A DNA stretch of 64,000 nucleotides from Acanthosoma haemorrhoidale (lineage: Eukaryota > Arthropoda > Insecta > Hemiptera > Acanthosomatidae), in NCBI GenBank assembly GCA_930367205.1, contig CAKNEZ010000003.1, forward strand, positions 868,001 through 932,000, read 5' to 3'. The notes beneath the pieces are model-generated. The model made no database searches. It was not told the DNA's origin and saw nothing but the letters and a program-made list of their open reading frames with translations. The position numbers and the translations under genes were made by a program. Positions 49,901 through 64,000 of this stretch are shown here, one piece after another. Position 1 is the stretch's first letter. Each line of letters opens with the position of its first letter.

Positions 49901-52900
49901 AATTATTGAAGAATTTCACGGATACTACATTTGTTTAACCATTAGGTTTAAATAGCAGTAAACTGACTAGTAATCCCTCTTTTTTATTAGTACATAGAAT
50001 TAAGGCGATCTGTAACTAATCACAAAAATTTAATATCTATGACGATTTATATATTTTTTAGGAAATTGATATGATTTTAAAGATAAATTTACGCATGAAC
50101 TTAAAAGCAGGAATCGTTCACGTATACTACATTTGTATCCCTCGGGTTTTAATAGCAGTTAAATTCACTAGTAATCCCCGATTTTTTATTAGTCGATAAA
50201 ATTAAGTAAATCTGACTATTCCCAAAAAAACTAATATTATTCACGGTTCCTATATTTTATAACAAGGTGATATCAAATTCAAGGAAAACAACTCATAAAA
50301 ATTCACATAGACCAATTATTGGAGAATTTCACGGATACTACATTTGTTCAACCATCAGGTTTTATTAGCAGTAAACTGACTAGTAATCCATCTTTTTTAT
50401 TAATACATAGAATTAAGGCGATATGTAACTAATCACAAAAAGCTAATATTTATGACGATTTATATATTTTTTAGGAAAGTGATATGATTTTCAAGATAAA
50501 TTTACGAATGAACTTAAAAGCAGGAATAGTCCACGTATACTACATTTGTATCCCTGTGGTTTTAATAGCAGTTAAATCCACTAGTAATCCCCCATTTTTT
50601 ATTAGTCGATAAAATTAAGTAAATCTGACTATTCACAAAAAAACTAATATTATTCACGGTTCCTATATTTTATAACAAGGTGATATCAATTTCAAGGAAA
50701 ATTCACTCATAAAAATTCACATAGACCAATTATCGGAGAATTTCACGGATACTACATTTGTTTAACCATTAGGTTTTAATAGCAGTAAACTGACTAGTAA
50801 TCCCTCTTTTTTATTAGTACATAGAATTACGGCAATCTGTAACAAATTACAAAAAACTAATATCTATGAAGATTTATATATTTTTTAGGAAAGTGATATT
50901 AATTTCAAGATAAATTTACAAATAAACTTACAAGCAGGAATAGTTCACGTATACTACATTTGTATCCCTCGGGTTTTAATAGCAGTTAAATTCACTAGTA
51001 ATCACCGATTTTTTATTAGTCGATAAAATTAAGTATATCTGACTATTTACAAAAAAACTAATATTATTCACGGTTCCTATATTTTATAACAAGGTGATAT
51101 CAATTTCAAGGAAAATTCACATTGACCAATTATTGGAGAATTTCCCAGATACTACATTTGTTTAACGTTCAGGTTTTAAAAGCAGTAAACTGACTAGTAA
51201 TCCCTCTTTTTTAATATTACATAGAAATAAGGCGATATGTAACTAATCACAAAAAGCTTATATCTATGACGAATTATATATTTTTTAGGAATGTGATATT
51301 AATTTCAAGATAAATTTACAAATGAACTTACAAGCAGGAAAAGTTCACGTATACTACGTTTGTATCCCTCGGGTTTTAATAGCAGTGGAATTCACTAGTA
51401 ATCTCCAATTTTTCATTATACCATAAAATTAAGTAAATCCGTAACTATTCACAAAAAACCTAATATTATTGACGGTTCCTATATTTTACAACAAGGTGAT
51501 ATTAATTTCAAGGAAAATTCACTTATAAAAATTCACATAGACCAATTATTGGAGAATTTCACGGATACTACATTTGTTCAACCATCAGGTTTTAATAGCA
51601 ATAAACTGACTAGTAATCCCTCTTTTTTATTAGTACATAGAATTAAGGCCATCTGTAACTAATCACAAAAAGCTAATATCTATGACGATTTATATATTTT
51701 TTAGGAAAGTCGTATAATATTCAAGATAAATTTACAAATGAACTTACAAGCAGGAATAGTTCACGTATACTACGTTTGTATCCCTCGGGTTTTAATAGCA
51801 GTGGAATTCACTAGTAATCTCCAATTTTTAATTAAACCATAAAATTAAGTAAATCCGTAACTATTCACAAAAAACCTAATATTATTGACGGTTCCTATAT
51901 TTTACAACAAGGTGATACTAATTTCAAGGAAAATTCACTTATAAAAATTCACATAGACCAATTATTGGAGAATTTCACTGATACTACATTTGTTCAACCA
52001 TCAGGTTTTATTAGCAATAAACTGACTAGTAATCCCTCTTTTTTATTAGTACATAGAATTAAGGCCATCTGTAACTAATCACAAAAAGCTAATGTCTATG
52101 TCGATTTATATATTTTTTAGGAAAGTAGTATAATATTCAAGATAAATTTACAAATGAACTTACAAGCAGGAATAGTTCACGTATACTACGTTTGTATCCC
52201 TCGGGTTTTAATAGCAGTGGAATTCACTAGTAATCTCCAATTTTTAATTAAACCATAAAATTAAGTAAATCCGTAAGTATTCATAAAAAACCTAATATTA
52301 TTGACGGTTCCTATATTTTACAACAAGGTGATATTAATTTCAAGGAAAATTCACTCATAAAAATTCACATAGACCAATTATTGGAGAATTTCACGGATAC
52401 TACATCTGTTCAACCATCAGGTTTTAATAGCAGTAAACTGACTAGTAATCCCTCTTTTTTATTAGTACATAGAATTAAGGCCATCTGTAACTAATCACAA
52501 AAATTTAATATCTATGACGATTTATATATTTTTTAGGAAATTGATATGATTTTCAAGATAAATTTACGCATGAACTTAAAAGCAGGAATAGTTCACGTAT
52601 ACTACATTTGTATCCCTCGGGTTTTAATAGCAGTTAAATTCACTATTAATCCCCGATTTTTTATTAGTCGATAAAATTAAGTATATCTGACTATTGACAA
52701 AAAAACTAATATTATTCACGGTTCCTATTTTTTATAACAAGGTGATATCAATTTCAAGGAAAATTTACATAGACCAATTATTGGAGAATTTCACGGATAC
52801 TACATTTGTTTAACCATCAGGTTTTTTTAGCAGTAAACTGACTAGTAATCCCACTTTTTTATTAGTACATAGAATTAAGGCCATCTGTAACTAATCACAA

Positions 52901-54436
52901 AAAGCTAATATCTTTAAAGATTTATATATTTTTTAGGAAAGTGATATTAATTTCAAGATAAATTTACACATGTACTTAAAAGCAGGAATAGTTCACGTAT
53001 ACTATATTTGTATCCCTCGGGTTTTAATAGCAGTGGAATTTACTAGTAATCCCCAATTTTTTATTAAACCATAAAATTAAGTAAATCCGTAACTATTCAC
53101 AAAAAACCTAATATTATTGACGGTTCCTATATTTTACAACAAGGTGATACTAATTTCAAGGAAAATTCACTTATAAAAATTCACATAGACCAATTATTGG
53201 AGAATTTCAGTGATACTACATTTGTTCAACCATCAGGTTTTATTAGCAATAAACTGACTAGTAATCCCTCTTTTTTATTAGTACATAGAATTAAGGCCAT
53301 CTGTAACTAATCACAAAAAGCTAATATCTATGACGATTTATATATTTTTTAGGAAAGTCGTATAATATTCAAGATAAATTTACAAATGAACTTACAAGCA
53401 GGAATAGTTCACGTATACTACGTTTGTATCCCTCGGGTTTTAATAGCAGTGGAATTCACTAGTAATCTCCAATTTTTAATTAAACCATAAAATTAAGTAA
53501 ATCCGTAAGTATTCATAAAAAACCTAATATTATTGACGGTTCCTATATTTTACAACAAGTTGATATTAATTTCAAGGAAAATTCACTCATAAAAATTCAC
53601 ATAGACCAATTATTGGAGAATTTCACGGATACTACATCTGTTCAACCATCAGGTTTTAATAGCAGTAAACTGACTAGTAATCCCTCTTTTTTATTAGTAC
53701 ATAGAATTAAGGCCATCTGTAACTAATCACAAAAATTTAATATCTATGACGATTTATATATTTTTTAGAAAATTGATATGATTTTCAAGATAAATTTACG
53801 CATGAACTTAAAAGCAGGAATAGTTCACGTATACTACATTTGTATCCCTCGGGTTTTAATAGCAGTTAAATTCACTATTAATCCCCGATTTTTTATTAGT
53901 CGATAAAATTAAGTATATCTGACTATTGACAAAAAAACTAATATTATTCACGGTTCCTATTTTTTATAACAAGGTGATATCAATTTCAAGGAAAATTTAC
54001 ATAGACCAATTATTGGAGAATTTCACGGATACTACATTTGTTTAACCATCAGGTTTTTTTAGCAGTAAACTGACTAGTAATCCATCTTTTTTATTAATAC
54101 ACAGAATTAAGGCGATCTGTAACTAATCACAAAAATTTAATATCTATGACGATTTATATATTTTTTAGGAAATTGATATGATTTTCAAGATAAATTTACG
54201 AATGAACTTAAAAGCAGGAATAGTCCACGTATACTACATTTGTATCCCTGTGGTTTTAATAGCAGTTAAATCCACTAGTAATCCCCCATTTTTTATTAGT
54301 CGATAAAATTAAGTATATCTGACTATTTACAAAAAAACTAATATTATTCACGGTTCCTATATTTTATAACAAGGTGATATCAATTTCAAGGAAAATTCAC
54401 ATTGACCAATTATTGGAGAATTTCACGGATACTACA

Positions 54437-57400
54437 TTTGTTAAACCATCAGGTTTTAAAAGCAGTAAACTGACTAGTAATCCCACTTTTTTATTAGTAC
54501 ATAGAATTAAGGCCATCTGTAACTAATCACAAAAAGCTAATATCTTTAAAGATTTATATATTTTTTAGGAAAGTGATATTAATTTCAAGATAAATTTACA
54601 CATGTACTTAAAAGCAGGAATAGTTCACGTATACTATATTTGTATCCCTCGGGTTTTAATAGCAGTGGAATTTACTAGTAATCCCCAATTTTTTATTAAA
54701 CCATAAAATTAAGTAAATCCGTAACTATTCACAAAAAACCTAATATTATTGACGGTTCCTATATTTTACAACAAGGTGATACTAATTTCAAGGAAAATTC
54801 ACTTATAAAAATTCACATAGACCAATTATTGGAGAATTTCAGTGATACTACATTTGTTCAACCATCAGGTTTTATTAGCAATAAACTGACTAGTAATCCC
54901 TCTTTTTTATTAGTACATAGAATTAAGGCCATCTGTAACTAATCACAAAAATTTAATATCTATGACGATTTATATATTTTTTAGGAAATTGATATGATTT
55001 TCAAGATAAATTTACGCATGAACTTAAAAGCAGGAATAGTCCACGTATACTACATTTGTATCCCTGTGGTTTTAATAGCAGTTAAATCCACTAGTAATCC
55101 CCCATTTTTTATTAGTCGATAAAATTAAGTAAATCTGACTATTCACAAAAAAACTAATATTATTCACGGTTCCTATATTTTATAACAAGGTGATATCAAT
55201 TTCAAGGAAAATTCACTCATAAAAATTCACATAGACCAATTATCGGAGAATTTCACGGATACTACATTTGTTTAACCATTAGGTTTTAATAGCAGTAAAC
55301 TGACTAGTAATCCCTCTTTTTTATTAGTACATAGAATTACGGCAATCTGTAACAAATTACAAAAAACTAATATCTATTAAGATTTATATATTTTTTAGGA
55401 AAGTGATATTAATTTCAAGATAAATTTACAAATAAACTTACAAGCAGGAATTGTTCACGTATACTACATTTGTATCCCTCGGGTTTTAATAGCAGTTAAA
55501 TTCACTAGTAATCACCGATTTTTTATTAGTCGATAAAATTAAGTATATCTGACTATTTACAAAAAAACTAATATTATTCACGGTTCCTATATTTTATAAC
55601 AAGGTGATATCAATTTCAAGGAAAATTCACATTGACCAATTATTGGAGAATTTCCCAGATACTACATTTGTTTAACGTTCAGGTTTTAAAAGCAGTAAAC
55701 TGACTAGTAATCCCTCTTTTTTAATATTACATAGAAATAAGGCGATCTGTAACTAATCACAAAAAGCTTATATCTATGACGAATTATATATTTTTTAGGA
55801 ATGTGATATTAATTTCAAGATAAATTTACAAATGAACTTACAAGCAGGAATAGTTCACGTATACTACGTTTGTATCCCTCGGGTTTTAATAGCAGTGGAA
55901 TTCACTAGTAATCTCCAATTTTTCATTATACCATAAAATTAAGTAAATCCGTAACTATTCACAAAAAACCTAATATTATTGACGGTTCCTATATTTTACA
56001 ACAAGGTGATATTAATTTCAAGGAAAATTCACTTATAAAAATTCACATAGACCAATTATTGGAGAATTTCACGGATACTACATTTGTTCAACCATCAGGT
56101 TTTAATAGCAATAAACTGACTAGTAATCCCTCTTTTTTATTAGTACATAGAATTAAGGCCATCTGTAACTAATCACAAAAAGCTAATATTTATGACGATT
56201 TATATATTTTTTAGGAAAGTGATATGATTTTCAAGATAAATTTACGAATGAACTTAAAAGCAGGAATAGTCCACGTATACTACATTTGTATCCCTGTGGT
56301 TTTAATAGCAGTTAAATCCACTAGTAATCCCCCATTTTTTATTAGTCGATAAAATTAAGTAAATCTGACTATTCACAAAAAAACTAATATTATTCACGGT
56401 TCCTATATTTTACAACAAGGTGATATTAATTTCAAGGAAAATTCACTCATAAAAATTCACATAGACCAATTATTGGAGAATTTCACGGATACTACATTTG
56501 TTCAACCATCAGGTTTTAATAGCAGTAAACTGACTAGTAATCCCTCTTTTTTATTAGTACATAGAATTACGGCAATCTGTAACAAATCACAAAAAACTAA
56601 TATCTATGAAGATTTATATATTTTTTAGGAAAGTGATATTAATTTCAAGATAAATTTACAAATAAACTTACAAGCAGGAATAGTTCACGTATACTACATT
56701 TGTATCCCTCGGGTTTTAATAGCAGTTAAATTCACTAGTAATCACCGATTTTTTATTAGTCGATAAAATTAAGTATATCTGACTATTTACAAAAAAACTA
56801 ATATTATTCACGGTTCCTATATTTTATAACAAGGTGATATCAATTTCAAGGAAAATTCACATTGACCAATTATTGGAGAATTTCACGGATACTACATTTG
56901 TTAAACCATCAGGTTTTAAAAGCAGTAAACTGACTAGTAATCCCACTTTTTTATTAGTACATAGAATTAAGGCCATCTGTAACTAATCACAAAAAGCTAA
57001 TATCTTTAAAGATTTATATATTTTTTAGGAAAGTGATATTAATTTCAAGATAAATTTACACATGTACTTAAAAGCAGGAATAGTTCACGTATACTATATT
57101 TGTATCCCTCGGGTTTTAATAGCAGTGGAATTTACTAGTAATCCCCAATTTTTTATTAAACCATAAAATTAAGTAAATCCGTAACTATTCACAAAAAACC
57201 TAATATTATTGACGGTTCCTATATTTTACAACAAGGTGATACTAATTTCAAGGAAAATTCACTTATAAAAATTCACATAGACCAATTATTGGAGAATTTC
57301 ACTGATACTACATTTGTTCAACCATCAGGTTTTAATAGCAATAAACTGACTAGTAATCCCTCTTTTTTATTAGTACATAGAATTAAGGCCATCTGTAACT

Positions 57401-60400
57401 AATCACAAAAAGCTAATATCTATGACGATTTATATATTTTTTAGGAAAGTCGTATAATATTCAAGATAAATTTACAAATGAACTTACAAGCAGGAATAAT
57501 TCACGTATACTACGTTTGTATCCCTCGGGTTTTAATAGCAGTGGAATTCACTAGTAATCTCCAATTTTTAATTAAACCATAAAATTAAGTAAATCCGTAA
57601 CTATTCATAAAAAACCTAATATTATTGACGGTTCCTATATTTTACAACAAGGTGATATTAATTTCAAGGAAAATTCACTCATAAAAATTCACATAGACCA
57701 ATTATTGGAGAATTTCACGGATACTACATCTGTTCAACCATCAGGTTTTAATAGCAGTAAACTGACTAGTAATCCCTCTTTTTTATTAGTACATAGAATT
57801 AAGGCCATCTGTAACTAATCACAAAAATTTAATATCTATGACGATTTATATATTTTTTAGGAAAGTGATATTAATTTCAAGATAAATTTACAAATGAACT
57901 TAAAAGCAGGAATAGTTCACGTATACTACATTTGTATCCCTGTGGTTTTAATAGCAGTTAAATCCACTAGTAATCCCCCATTTTTTATTAGTCGATAAAA
58001 TTAAGTATATCTGACTATTTACAAAAAAACTAATATTATTCACGGTTCCTATATTTTATAACAAGGTGATATCAATTTCAAGGAAAATTCACATTGACCA
58101 ATTATTGGAGAATTTCACGGATACTACATTTGTTAAACCATCAGGTTTTAAAAGCAGTAAACTGACTAGTAATCCCACTTTTTTATTAGTACATAGAATT
58201 AAGGCCATCTGTAACTAATCACAAAAAGCTAATATCTTTAAAGATTTATATATTTTTTAGGAAAGTGATATTAATTTCAAGATAAATTTACACATGTACT
58301 TAAAAGCAGGAATAGTTCACGTATACTATATTTGTATCCCTCGGGTTTTAATAGCAGTGGAATTTACTAGTAATCCCCAATTTTTTATTAAACCATAAAA
58401 TTAAGTAAATCCGTAACTATTCACAAAAAACCTAATATTATTGACGGTTCCTATATTTTACAACAAGGTGATACTAATTTCAAGGAAAATTCACTTATAA
58501 AAATTCACATAGACCAATTATTGGAGAATTTCAGTGATACTACATTTGTTCAACCATCAGGTTTTATTTGCAATAAACTGACTAGTAATCCCTCTTTTTT
58601 ATTAGTACATAGAATTAAGGCCATCTGTAACTAATCACAAAAATTTAATATCTATGACGATTTATATATTTTTTAGGAAATTGATATGATTTTCAAGATA
58701 AATTTACGCATGAACTTAAAAGCAGGAATAGTCCACGTATACTACATTTGTATCCCTGTGGTTTTAATAGCAGTTAAATCCACTAGTAATCCCCCATTTT
58801 TTATTAGTCGATAAAATTAAGTATATCTGACTATTCACAAAAAAACTAATATTATTCACGGTTCCTATATTTTATAACAAGGTGATATCAATTTCAAGGA
58901 AAATTCACTCATAAAAATTCACATAGACCAATTATCGGAGAATTTCACGGATACTACATTTGTTTAACCATTAGGTTTTAATAGCAGTAAACTGACTAGT
59001 AATCCCTCTTTTTTATTAGTACATAGAATTACGGCAATCTGTAACAAATTACAAAAAACTAATATCTATGAAGATTTATATATTTTTTAGGAAAGTGATA
59101 TTAATTTCAAGATAAATTTACAAATAAACTTACAAGCAGGAATTGTTCACGTATACTACATTTGTATCCCTCGGGTTTTAATAGCAGTTAAATTCACTAG
59201 TAATCACCGATTTTTTATTAGTCGATAAAATTAAGTATATCTGACTATTTACAAAAAAACTAATATTATTCACGGTTCCTATATTTTATAACAAGGTGAT
59301 ATCAATTTCAAGGAAAATTCACATTGACCAATTATTGGAGAATTTCCCAGATACTACATTTGTTTAACGTTCAGGTTTTAAAAGCAGTAAACTGACTAGT
59401 AATCCCTCTTTTTTAATATTACATAGAAATAAGGCGATCTGTAACTAATCACAAAAAGCTTATATCTATGACGAATTATATATTTTTTAGGAATGTGATA
59501 TTAATTTCAAGATAAATTTACAAATGAACTTACAAGCAGGAATAGTTCACGTATACTACGTTTGTATCCCTCGGGTTTTAATAGCAGTGGAATTCACTAG
59601 TAATCTCCAATTTTTCATTATACCATAAAATTAAGTAAATCCGTAACTATTCACAAAAAACCTAATATTATTGACGGTTCCTATATTTTACAACAAGGTG
59701 ATATTAATTTCAAGGAAAATTCACTTATAAAAATTCACATAGACCAATTATTGGAGAATTTCACGGATACTACATTTGTTCAACCATCAGGTTTTAATAG
59801 CAATAAACTGACTAGTAATCCCTCTTTTTTATTAGTACATAGAATTAAGGCCATCTGTAACTAATCACAAAAAGCTAATATTTATGACGATTTATATATT
59901 TTTTAGGAAAGTGATATGATTTTCAAGATAAATTTACGAATGAACTTAAAAGCAGGAATAGTCCACGTATACTACATTTGTATCCCTGTGGTTTTAATAG
60001 CAGTTAAATCCACTAGTAATCCCCCATTTTTTATTAGTCGATAAAATTAAGTAAATCTGACTATTCACAAAAAAACTAATATTATTCACGGTTCCTATAT
60101 TTTATAACAAGGTGATATCAATTTCTTGGAAAATTCACTCATAAAAATTCACATAGACCAATTATCGGAGAATTTCACGGATACTACATTTGTTCAACCA
60201 TTAGGTTTTAATAGCAGTAAACTGACTAGTAATCCCTCTTTTTTATTACTACATAGAATTACGGCAATCTGTAACAAATCACAAAAAACTAATATCTATG
60301 AAGATTTATATATTTTTTAGGAAAGTGATATTAATTTCAAGATAAATTTACAAATAAACTTACAAGCAGGAATAGTTCACGTATACTACATTTGTATCCC

Positions 60401-63400
60401 TCGGGTTTTAATAGCAGTTAAATTCACTAGTAATCACCGATTCTTTATTAGTCGATAAAATTAAGTATATCTGACTATTTACAAAAAAACTAATATTATT
60501 CACGGTTCCTATATTTTATAACAAGGTGATATCAATTTCAAGGAAAATTCACATTGACCAATTATTGGAGAATTTCCCAGATACTACATTTGTTTAACGT
60601 TCAGGTTTTAAAAGCAGTAAACTGACTAGTAATCCCTCTTTTTTAATATTACATAGAAATAAGGCGATCTGTAACTAATCACAAAAAGCTTATATCTATG
60701 ACGAATTATATATTTTTTAGGAATGTGATATTAATTTCAAGATAAATTTACAAATGAACTTACAAGCAGGAATAGTTCACGTATACTACGTTTGTATCCC
60801 TCGGGTTTTAATAGCAGTGGAATTCACTAGTAATCTCCAATTTTTCATTATACCATAAAATTAAGTAAATCCGTAACTATTCACAAAAAACCTAATATTA
60901 TTGACGGTTCCTATATTTTACAACAAGGTGATATTAATTTCAAGGAAAATTCACTTATAAAAATTCACATAGACCAATTATTGGAGAATTTCACGGATAC
61001 TACATTTGTTCAACCATCAGGTTTTAATAGCAATAAACTGACTAGTAATCCCTCTTTTTTATTAGTACATAGAATTAAGGCCATCTGTAACTAATCACAA
61101 AAAGCTAATATTTATGACGATTTATATATTTTTTAGGAAAGTGATATGATTTTCAAGATAAATTTACGAATGAACTTAAAAGCAGGAATAGTCCACGTAT
61201 ACTACATTTGTATCCCTGTGGTTTTAATAGCAGTTAAATCCACTAGTAATCCCCCATTTTTTATTAGTCGATAAAATTAAGTAAATCTGACTATTCACAA
61301 AAAAACTAATATTATTCACGGTTCCTATATTTTACAACAAGGTGATATTAATTTCAAGGAAAATTCACTCATAAAAATTCACATAGACCAATTATTGGAG
61401 AATTTCACGGATACTACATTTGTTCAACCATCAGGTTTTAATAGCAGTAAACTGACTAGTAATCCCTCTTTTTTATTAGTACATAGAATTACGGCAATCT
61501 GTAACAAATCACAAAAAACTAATATCTATGAAGATTTATATATTTTTTAGGAAAGTGATATTAATTTCAAGATAAATTTACAAATAAACTTACAAGCAGG
61601 AATAGTTCACGTATACTACATTTGTATCCCTCGGGTTTTAATAGCAGTTAAATTCACTAGTAATCACCGATTTTTTATTAGTCGATAAAATTAAGTATAT
61701 CTGACTATTTACAAAAAAACTAATATTATTCACGGTTCCTATATTTTATAACAAGGTGATATCAATTTCAAGGAAAATTCACATTGACCAATTATTGGAG
61801 AATTTCACGGATACTACATTTGTTAAACCATCAGGTTTTAAAAGCAGTAAACTGACTAGTAATCCCACTTTTTTATTAGTACATAGAATTAAGGCCATCT
61901 GTAACTAATCACAAAAAGCTAATATCTTTAAAGATTTATATATTTTTTAGGAAAGTGATATTAATTTCAAGATAAATTTACACATGTACTTAAAAGCAGG
62001 AATAGTTCACGTATACTATATTTGTATCCCTCGGGTTTTAATAGCAGTGGAATTTACTAGTAATCCCCAATTTTTTATTAAACCATAAAATTAAGTAAAT
62101 CCGTAACTATTCACAAAAAACCTAATATTATTGACGGTTCCTATATTTTACAACAAGGTGATACTAATTTCAAGGAAAATTCACTTATAAAAATTCACAT
62201 AGACCAATTATTGGAGAATTTCACTGATACTACATTTGTTCAACCATCAGGTTTTAATAGCAATAAACTGACTAGTAATCCCTCTTTTTTATTAGTACAT
62301 AGAATTAAGGCCATCTGTAACTAATCACAAAAAGCTAATATCTATGACGATTTATATATTTTTTAGGAAAGTCGTATAATATTCAAGATAAATTTACAAA
62401 TGAACTTACAAGCAGGAATAGTTCACGTATACTACGTTTGTATCCCTCGGGTTTTAATAGCAGTGGAATTCACTAGTAATCTCCAATTTTTAATTAAACC
62501 ATAAAATTAAGTAAATCCGTAACTATTCATAAAAAACCTAATATTATTGACGGTTCCTATATTTTACAACAAGGTGATATTAATTTCAAGGAAAATTCAC
62601 TCATAAAAATTCACATAGACCAATTATTGGAGAATTTCACGGATACTACATCTGTTCAACCATCAGGTTTTAATAGCAGTAAACTGACTAGTAATCCCTC
62701 TTTTTTATTAGTACATAGAATTAAGGCCATCTGTAACTAATCACAAAAATTTAATATCTATGACGATTTATATATTTTTTAGGAAAGTGATATTAATTTC
62801 AAGATAAATTTACAAATGAACTTAAAAGCAGGAATAGTTCACGTATACTACATTTGTATCCCTGTGGTTTTAATAGCAGTTAAATCCACTAGTAATCCCC
62901 CATTTTTTATTAGTCGATAAAATTAAGTATATCTGACTATTTACAAAAAAACTAATATTATTCACGGTTCCTATATTTTATAACAAGGTGATATCAATTT
63001 CAAGGAAAATTCACATTGACCAATTATTGGAGAATTTCACGGATACTACATTTGTTAAACCATCAGGTTTTAAAAGCAGTAAACTGACTAGTAATCCCAC
63101 TTTTTTATTAGTACATAGAATTAAGGCCATCTGTAACTAATCACAAAAAGCTAATATCTTTAAAGATTTATATATTTTTTAGGAAAGTGATATTAATTTC
63201 AAGATAAATTTACACATGTACTTAAAAGCAGGAATAGTTCACGTATACTATATTTGTATCCCTCGGGTTTTAATAGCAGTGGAATTTACTAGTAATCCCC
63301 AATTTTTTATTAAACCATAAAATTAAGTAAATCCGTAACTATTCACAAAAAACCTAATATTATTGACGGTTCCTATATTTTACAACAAGGTGATACTAAT

Positions 63401-64000
63401 TTCAAGGAAAATTCACTTATAAAAATTCACATAGACCAATTATTGGAGAATTTCAGTGATACTACATTTGTTCAACCATCAGGTTTTATTTGCAATAAAC
63501 TTACTAGTAATCCCTCTTTTTTATTAGTACATAGAATTAAGGCCATCTGTAACTAATCACAAAAATTTAATATCTATGACGATTTATATATTTTTTAGGA
63601 AATTGATATGATTTTCAAGATAAATTTACGCATGAACTTAAAAGCAGGAATAGTCCACGTATACTACATTTGTATCCCTGTGGTTTTAATAGCAGTTAAA
63701 TCCACTAGTAATCCCCCATTTTTTATTAGTCGATAAAATTAAGTAAATCTGACTATTCACAAAAAAACTAATATTATTCACGGTTCCTATATTTTATAAC
63801 AAGGTGATATCAATTTCAAGGAAAATTCACTCATAAAAATTCACATAGACCAATTATCGGAGAATTTCACGGATACTACATTTGTTTAACCATTAGGTTT
63901 TAATAGCAGTAAACTGACTAGTAATCCCTCTTTTTTATTAGTACATAGAATTACGGCAATCTGTAACAAATTACAAAAAACTAATATCTATGAAGATTTA
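54437..64000. repeat. Higher-order repeats of 1232 and about 3690 bp (3 and 9 dimers)
   Basis: TTTGTTAAAC recurs at 54437, 56897, 58129, 61819 and 63051. The spacings are 2460, 1232, 3690 and 1232 bp, all near multiples of 1230. The AGTGATACTAC variant recurs at 54841, 58533 and 63455 with spacings of 3692 and 4922. The repeat continues past the window end. Confidence 0.8.

Larger units (their letters stand above)
14593..64000. repeat. Satellite core: 416-bp dimeric repeat, about 49.4 kb, uninterrupted to window end
   Basis: Successive GTTCACGTATAC markers at 16201, 16625, 17041, 17451, 17867, 18283, 18699, 19115, 19541 and 19957 are spaced 410-426 bp, mostly 416. Each dimer has two related halves. 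One (type 1) carries CCAATTATTGG, TTTGTTTAACCATCAGG and TTATTAGTACATAGAATTAAGG. The other (type 2) carries GCAGGAATAGTTCACGTATACTA, GTATCCCTCGGG and TTATTAGTCGATAAAATTAAG. Both share TACTACATTTGT, GGTTTTAATAGCAGT and CTAGTAATCCC. By division there are roughly 119 dimers. There is no transposon, ORF of note or change of orientation anywhere in the block. Small length variants (loss of 14 bp between two ATTCAC copies, gain of a 10-bp GAATTAAGGA unit) mark particular dimers and recur periodically. Confidence 0.96.

Noticed and set aside
60126..60320. A 64-codon open frame within the satellite
   Set aside because: It exists because of chance base changes in one dimer, has no recognisable motif, and most other dimers carry stops in that frame.
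14593..64000. CRISPR array
   Set aside because: The repeats are contiguous 416-bp dimers without unique spacers, in a eukaryotic context with retrotransposons.
14593..64000. Definite centromere call
   Set aside because: Array form is compatible with a centromere, but no CENP-B-box-like motif is seen, and sequence alone cannot show kinetochore assembly.

Overview
This window is eukaryotic nuclear DNA, most likely from an arthropod and probably an insect. Three kinds of LTR retrotransposon (Ty3/gypsy, Ty1/copia and BEL/Pao) occur together. The copia element carries a primer-binding site matching the anticodon arm of initiator tRNA-Met, as in Drosophila copia. About 53 kb of the window is an AT-rich satellite. 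I see no host gene, no RNA gene and no bacterial or phage feature. The species cannot be named from the sequence alone.

Layout. (1) 1-3518: the 3' part of a Ty3/gypsy element on the + strand: reverse transcriptase (RT), RNase H, integrase, polypurine tract and 3' LTR, with one frameshift between RT and RNase H. (2) 3519-4967: the 5' part of a copia-type element on the - strand: LTR, tRNA-iMet primer-binding site, gag and the start of protease. The gypsy element inserted into its protease. (3) 4968-8372: diverged satellite monomers of about 205-220 bp, interrupted by two solo LTRs (6098-6777 and 7145-7818). Both have 5-bp target duplications and both sit at almost the same monomer position. 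(4) 8373-14592: a rearranged BEL/Pao element in the order LTR, integrase, LTR, leader, gag-protease-RT, with the right end cut off. (5) 14593-64000: about 49.4 kb of uninterrupted satellite that runs off the window.

Satellite. The core unit is a dimer of about 416 bp made of two related but distinct monomers of roughly 205-210 bp. The dimers are built into longer nested repeats: near-identical 416-bp copies at 15.0-16.2 kb and 17.9-19.3 kb, a block recurring at spacings of 2916 and 2082 bp, a 5368-bp tandem duplication (about 19.7-30.85 kb), a 2474/2475-bp repeat (about 34.4-41.0 kb) and 1232/3690-bp repeats at the right end. All transposon insertions lie in the diverged left part and none in the core. 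That is the usual form of an array edge next to a core still being homogenised by unequal exchange.

What works together. The only genes are transposon genes, and every element visible here is broken or incomplete. The biology of interest is the satellite, which could be centromeric or pericentromeric heterochromatin (inference only), and the way the retroelements use it as a landing site.
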